Assembly (NCBI RefSeq): GCF_958295425.1 | Contig: NC_081154.1 | Span: forward strand, 14,548,938-14,612,937 | Direction: 5' to 3' | Length of the DNA: 64,000 bases | From: Solea solea | Lineage: Eukaryota > Chordata > Actinopteri > Pleuronectiformes > Soleidae | Shown: positions 59,580-64,000 of the stretch, piece by piece | How positions within the stretch are numbered: position 1 is the first letter of the stretch | Layout: the number at the start of each line of letters is the position of its first letter | Position numbers and translations under genes: made by a program | Notes under the pieces: generated by a model | The model's database searches: none | Told to the model about the DNA's origin: nothing | The model's input: only the letters and a program-made list of their open reading frames with translations

Positions 59580-59687
59580 GAACCCCAAAAGTGTTTTGGC
59601 AGTCAAGAAGAAAAGAGCGTAAAAGAGGAACAACACTGATATAAGTCACAGTGCACCGCACGGAGAGGAGGTCGTCATTCGTCGCTG
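59580..59687 (+). other. rab5c: Putative noncoding first exon of rab5c
   Basis: A GC-richer stretch with GCACCGCACGGAGAGGAGG ends at CGTCGCTG before a donor GTATGG (59688). It lies about 1 kb before the acceptor TTTGTTCTTTAAG at 60641. A noncoding first exon before the ATG exon is usual for vertebrate rab5 genes. The start of transcription is not defined by the sequence. Confidence 0.4.
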
Positions 59688-60316
59688 GTATGGATTCTAG
59701 CGTGATATTTGTCCACTTTCACTGTTTCTTCCTTATAATCCGACGTTAGCAAGGCTAGCTTAGCCTCGGGGCTAACTTCAAGTGGATTTGTTTTTGTCCG
59801 GTTACACGGTCAAAGTTGAGGCCTGGTCTGGAGCCAAATGTTGTTTTCATTCTAGTTTATCGTATTATATTATTTTAGTGGGTAACCCTGCCTGTTACAT
59901 GACAATTTGACTCCCTGACGTTGTAGCTGTGGTTTTAAACGTTTGGACACTTTGAAGTGCCATGTTTCTAATGAACGCATAAGAACAGCTTGTGTGTTGG
60001 ACGCGGTTGCGTATCAAACTCCTGTTTAAGTGATATAATCAAACACACACGGCATGTATTTGTACTCTTGTGCTGCAGTAAATCATTAAATCATTCTTTG
60101 TTTTTTTTTAATCTGGATCCAGCTTTTATAACGCAACACCTAAATGTAAGAGTTGTTGTTCAGACACCTAAAGCACAGTACACACATTACTTTGGACTTT
60201 AAATACTTTACCATAAAGTACTTAATCAATTAATCAAAATGAATGCTAGCCTGTTATATAGTTAGAGTTTGTTATAGTCCTTCTGTACTGCAACTATTTG
60301 TGTTTTGATGCAACAG

Positions 60317-60400
60317 TAGGGCTGGGCGATAGTACCAAAATGTTATCCTGTTGCAACAAAATATCTAGATAAATATGAGATGGTTAACCCAATTAATTTA
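60317..60400 (+). repeat. hAT-like terminal fragment in rab5c intron 1
   Basis: TAGGGCTGGGCGATA at 60317-60331 followed by AT-rich sequence with AAAATATCTAGATA resembles the end of teleost hAT elements. It faces the opposite way to the related end at 53998-54014. No partner end is visible. Confidence 0.45.
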
Positions 60401-60807
60401 GCTTCTTCTCTGCTTTTGTGGTTAAAAATTATGCACTTTTTTGCACAGAAAGGTATTGCTCAAATATGTATTGACTTGTAAAATATCCTAAATATGTAAT
60501 AATCTTCAAATAATCAAAATTCCAGTCTGTCAGTTACATCCTCAGTAGCTTCAGAAAGATAGAGTTGAAGTCACAGTTTTTTCCTTATTCTTCTTTTATG
60601 TAAGTGGATTGACTGATTTCTCCATGTTTTTGTTCTTTAAGGTAAATTTGGTTACTCCACCACAAGCTGCCATATTTGCTTGTTCCCACTGGAAGACTGA
60701 TCCTTGACCCCACTGACCACCAAGAGTACCAGTTTGTTCAGAGTTGGCACCTGTCCGTAACATCCTGTGAGCGCATAGTTTCCCTCAATATCAGTCTCTC
60801 TCTGTCA

Positions 60808-62588
60808 ATGGCTGGTCGCAGTGCAACAACAACCAGGCCCAATGGCGCCACGGCAACAAACAAAATCTGCCAATTCAAACTGGTGCTGTTGGGGGAATCA
60901 GCAGTGGGCAAGTCCAGCTTAGTGCTGCGCTTTGTCAAAGGCCAGTTCCACGAATTCCAAGAGAGTACCATTGGAGGTAAGAGACGTTGGCGAAAGTGGC
61001 CTTTTTTCTTCTCTGTAAAAATATAACATCACTCTGTGCTAGTGTCCAAATAATTCCTTCATGTTCATGCTGACACCAAAATTGTGGTTTTGTTGATGAC
61101 TCTCTACGTCAACAATAATGATAATTATTGTAAAATAGGAAAACAGTCATTAAAATAATGCCTTTGTGAATTTTAGGGGGCGGGATATCACTAATGTGCT
61201 CCTGAATCGATTTTGTTCCAATTCTACAAGGTCCTGATTCGATTCAGTAATAAATTATTTAGAGATATTTCAGTTTCATACCAGGTTTATTTTTGCAGAA
61301 TTAATGCTGCAAATTGTATTACATTTTGATCTCTCTACCTGGTACATCATTAATTAAAAAGCAGCTCTACAGTACAGTTGAAGTTGATAGAAGATGAATG
61401 ATGATGATTTTCACTCATATTCACTCACTCACTCATCTTCTACTACTTTATCCGCATGAGAGTTGCTGGTGCCAGTCTCAGCTGACATAGGGCAAAAGGC
61501 GTGGTACACCCTGGACAGGTCTATTTAGAGTGTCCAATATCCCAAATTCCGAAATCTGCATGTTTTTGTAGATGCACACACAGGGAGAACATACAAACTC
61601 CATGTATCCTTGTTCTGCCTGGGTTGCGAACCCGTATCTTCAGCTGACCCCTCCAAAGGCCAGGCTAATTTGAATTGCTACGATAACTTCACCTGAACAG
61701 TATCTTTGAGTGAAATGGACACCTTTTACTCTCCTAATATTTATTATCCTTTTCCCTCAGCTGCCTTTCTCACTCAGACAGTCTGTCTGGACGACACCAC
61801 TGTGAAGTTTGAGATCTGGGACACAGCGGGTCAGGAGCGTTACCACAGCCTGGCTCCAATGTACTACAGAGGAGCACAGGCGGCCATTGTTGTCTATGAC
61901 ATTACCAACACAGTAGGTTTCAGACATATAGGGTAACAAAGAGGGGCAGAGTTTTAGTCATCAGTCATAAATAATACAATGAACTAAGATGGGTTGTTGC
62001 TTATATATCAGTTTGATAATGAGTTAGTTTTAACTTTATTGTTTTTTGTGTTTGTTGAAAACATTGTTGGCCATTGCTGTTAAATAGGCAGTGAAATCCT
62101 GAGGTAATTGTCCATTGTTGAATACTTAATACACGTGAGTTGTTTTTCTTTACTTAGAGATAAAAGAGACTTTCCCATTTTAACTTACAAGAGCAGTTTA
62201 CCCCAGGGAAGCAGTTATGAGTTATAATAATAAGGTTACTTGCTTGATTAGGATACTTTTGCACGAGCAAAAAACTGGGTGAAGGAGCTGCAGAGACAAG
62301 CAAGTCCCAACATTGTGATCGCGCTGGCAGGCAATAAGGCAGACATTGCAAACAAGAGAGCTGTGGAGATTCAGGTAGGTTTAAGCATACATACAAATCA
62401 GTTTTTTACAGCACATTCATTTCATTATTCAAAGTGTCAATTTGTTATATTGTAAAAAAAAAAAAAAAAAACAATGTTGAAATAATGTTCTCAGGAGGCA
62501 CAAGCATATGCGGATGAAAACAATCTACTCTTCATGGAGACCTCAGCCAAGACTTCCATGAATGTTAATGAAATTTTCATGGCTATTG
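60808..62588 (+). CDS. rab5c: Rab5c small GTPase, N-terminal 179 residues in four coding exons (last exon outside window)
   Basis: Coding exons are 60808-60976, 61761-61912, 62252-62374 and 62495-62588, all with GT/AG borders; lengths 169, 152, 123 and 94 keep one frame. The protein starts [13 protein letters not shown] and has the P-loop GESAVGKS (29-36), switch I Thr54, DTAGQE (77-82, with the catalytic Gln81), NKAD (135-138) and ETSAK (163-167). Rab5 controls early-endosome fusion. [25 protein letters not shown] and EAQAYAD favour Rab5c over Rab5a or Rab5b; HEFQ and TSMN are Rab5a-like, so a lineage-specific paralog is possible. The 5' UTR exon part begins at about 60642. The last exon (hypervariable tail and the two C-terminal cysteines that are prenylated) is not found up to 64000. 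No damage is seen. Confidence 0.92.
61421..61650 (+). repeat. Common teleost interspersed repeat in rab5c intron 2
   Basis: It contains TCACTCACTCATCTTCTAC, CTTTATCCGCATGAG, CTCAGCTGACATAGGGC, TACACCCTGGACAGGTC, CACACACAGGGAGAACATAC and AACTCCATGTATCC. This order is well known from many teleost introns as a non-LTR tail. A small piece in reverse lies at 5046-5100. Confidence 0.7.
62452..62471. repeat. Poly-A run in a rab5c intron
   Basis: A run of about 20 A residues ends 24 bp before coding exon 62495-62588. No retroelement body is recognisable before it. Confidence 0.8.
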
Positions 62589-64000
62589 GTAAGTGTGTTG
62601 TGTTACCCTGATGAGTCAAATGTTACTCCACTCTGACCCCACTCCCACAGATCAGTATTTTTAAACACCATGTAGGTTTTAATACGCTCACTTATTTTCC
62701 ACTGAAAAGTAATATTACAACGAATTCTCACACACACAACAAAACAAAGGTGATTCAGGTTTCCTCACATATTTTGGGCATGTTTTAACAATAACAATAG
62801 AAAATACCCCGTTCATGGAGATAAATTTGTAGTATTTGCGCTGAAATAATTGTGCTCTTGATTAACATCGTCAAAGTATATCAATGATTATTTTTATATA
62901 GTGATAAAATGTTGCATATATTCAAGTGACATTTGTGAACTTAATATTCAAAGCAAAAGTTCATGGTTCAAAAACAGTAGTTTAAAACGATGTAAAGAAT
63001 GTCTGTTCCATTTAACAATTGTCAAAATTGTCAAATTGTCATCGTATTAGCTCCACACTGCCGTGTGTTTCTCACTATAGTGGTGTTTAATCTGCGGTGT
63101 CGCCCAGTGACATTCCCATGCTGCATGCAGTAAGGGATTTGTTTCATGTCGAGACAGAGGCAGCAGAAACATGCGCTTGTGAAGGGAGATGACAGGAAAC
63201 AGGTGGGGGTATGACTGAAAACACGAAGAAGCTCCCACGAAAACCTGCTCATAAAAACCTGTTGGGCCCACTCAATGCTGCAGTGCTACTGTGTGCACAC
63301 AAGCACTCCTTCAGTCGGGTGTGCTAGTATTGCTTGAAAGAGCCTTATTTTCAGATGAAGGAACCAGCAAATGTTATGATTTTTCTGTTCACAAAGACCC
63401 AAAACAAAGGCAGAATAACAACAAACAACATAATCAACAACAAAGAAATGACCATAGGCTACACACTAGAGCTTTATTTTAACATCACTATCAACTACTG
63501 CTATAGAAATGGCATTCATTTGAGAGTAACAAAGTAAAAGGAAAGGAGGAAAAGGAAAAATTGTGTTGTAATGGCAATTCTTGACCACATTCAGACCTGC
63601 TATTAGCGTCTGTCCTGTGAGATGTGATGAGAAGATCATGTGTTCACACCTGGCTTTAAAATACTTCCTGCATCAGTCTCCTGTGACCACTTGTTATCAG
63701 ATCTCACTTCCCCCACATTATATGCTGAAGCACACAGTCATTTATGTTTCTTCTGTGTGCGTGCGTGCATGCATGCACGATTAGCAAGTAGTGGTAGGCA
63801 GTGGAGGCTTCGAAAAGAAGTCCAGACAAAGGGTGTTCAAAATGAGCACTTTTACTGGCCGACATGCTGCACTCTACAAAAAGATAGGAATAGCACTTTG
63901 TGTTTGTCTGAGGTTTACATTGAAATCATTTTTCAAGCGTGTGTGAACACTGATTACTTCCTGGCACTTCAGAATAAAACCTATTTCAAAATAATGCATG
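62589..64000. other. rab5c intron running to the window edge
   Basis: The donor GTAAGTG at 62589 opens this intron. The next exon should start by completing an Ala codon and encode a KKLPK-type stretch, then a GVDL and CC tail; nothing like that with an acceptor is present. A GTGCGTGCATGCATGCA tract lies at about 63759-63778. ORFs of 60-80 codons on both strands show no motif. Confidence 0.6.

Noticed and set aside
60676..61026. 116-codon ORF over the first rab5c coding exon
   Set aside because: It begins upstream in the 5' UTR and reads through the donor at 60977 into the intron. The Rab5 start is at 60808 and the exon ends at 60976.
63215..63260. AAGAAGCTCCCACG, which could encode KKLPR as in the last Rab5 exon
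   Set aside because: There is no acceptor in the right phase before it, and the following codons lack the GVDL and double-cysteine end of Rab5.

Overview
The window looks like a teleost fish chromosome segment, probably percomorph. The reasons are a multi-exon rab5c gene, a three-finger (Ly6-type) gene, several interspersed repeats with teleost-style sequence, and abundant TG/TA microsatellites. There are no prokaryotic operons, rRNAs, tRNAs or CRISPR arrays. About 80% of the window is repetitive DNA.

Layout. (1) 1-921 is the 3' end of a Helitron/Helentron ORF: the last helicase motif followed by an endonuclease/exonuclease/phosphatase (EEP) domain. (2) 958-4110 is a modular minisatellite (units of 121-125, 80-84 and 77 bp) interrupted at 3067-3440 by a broken piece of a Helitron central region. 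(3) 4490-5022 holds three ~170 bp repeats that look like duplicated exon/intron units, followed by retroelement tails up to 5350. (4) 5456-53245 is a head-to-tail array of 34 complete noncoding monomers (about 1.1 kb and 1.3-1.7 kb) that ends on the right in a divergent, LTR-containing unit (copy C1). (5) 53247-57377 holds a broken hAT transposase fragment, a GIY-YIG-retroelement tail, a dead and an apparently intact three-finger gene in tandem, and AT-rich spacer. (6) 57378-59417 is an isolated, nearly identical second copy (C2) of the divergent array unit. (7) 59420-64000 holds the promoter and first coding exons of rab5c; its last exon lies outside the window.

Main result. The isolated copy C2 exposes the ends of the array element. 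It starts TAGTGCCTGCAG and ends CTAG, it sits between two T residues, and its start carries GTGCCTGCAG as the exact inverse of a CTGCAGGCAC block lying 31 bp inside the CTAG end. A short palindrome lies between that block and the end. This is the layout of Helentrons and their nonautonomous relatives (HINEs): asymmetric inverted repeats, a 3' hairpin and T|T insertion. The same ends bound many of the ~1.3-1.7 kb monomers, so I read the 46 kb array as a head-to-tail concatemer of a HINE-like element, later reshuffled by recombination between internal direct repeats. No protein in the window can be shown to mobilise it; the Helentron ORF at the left edge is a candidate relative only.

Genes that probably function are the three-finger gene (55465-56021) and rab5c (60808 onward). 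The short ORFs in the array and minisatellite are by-products of repetition.
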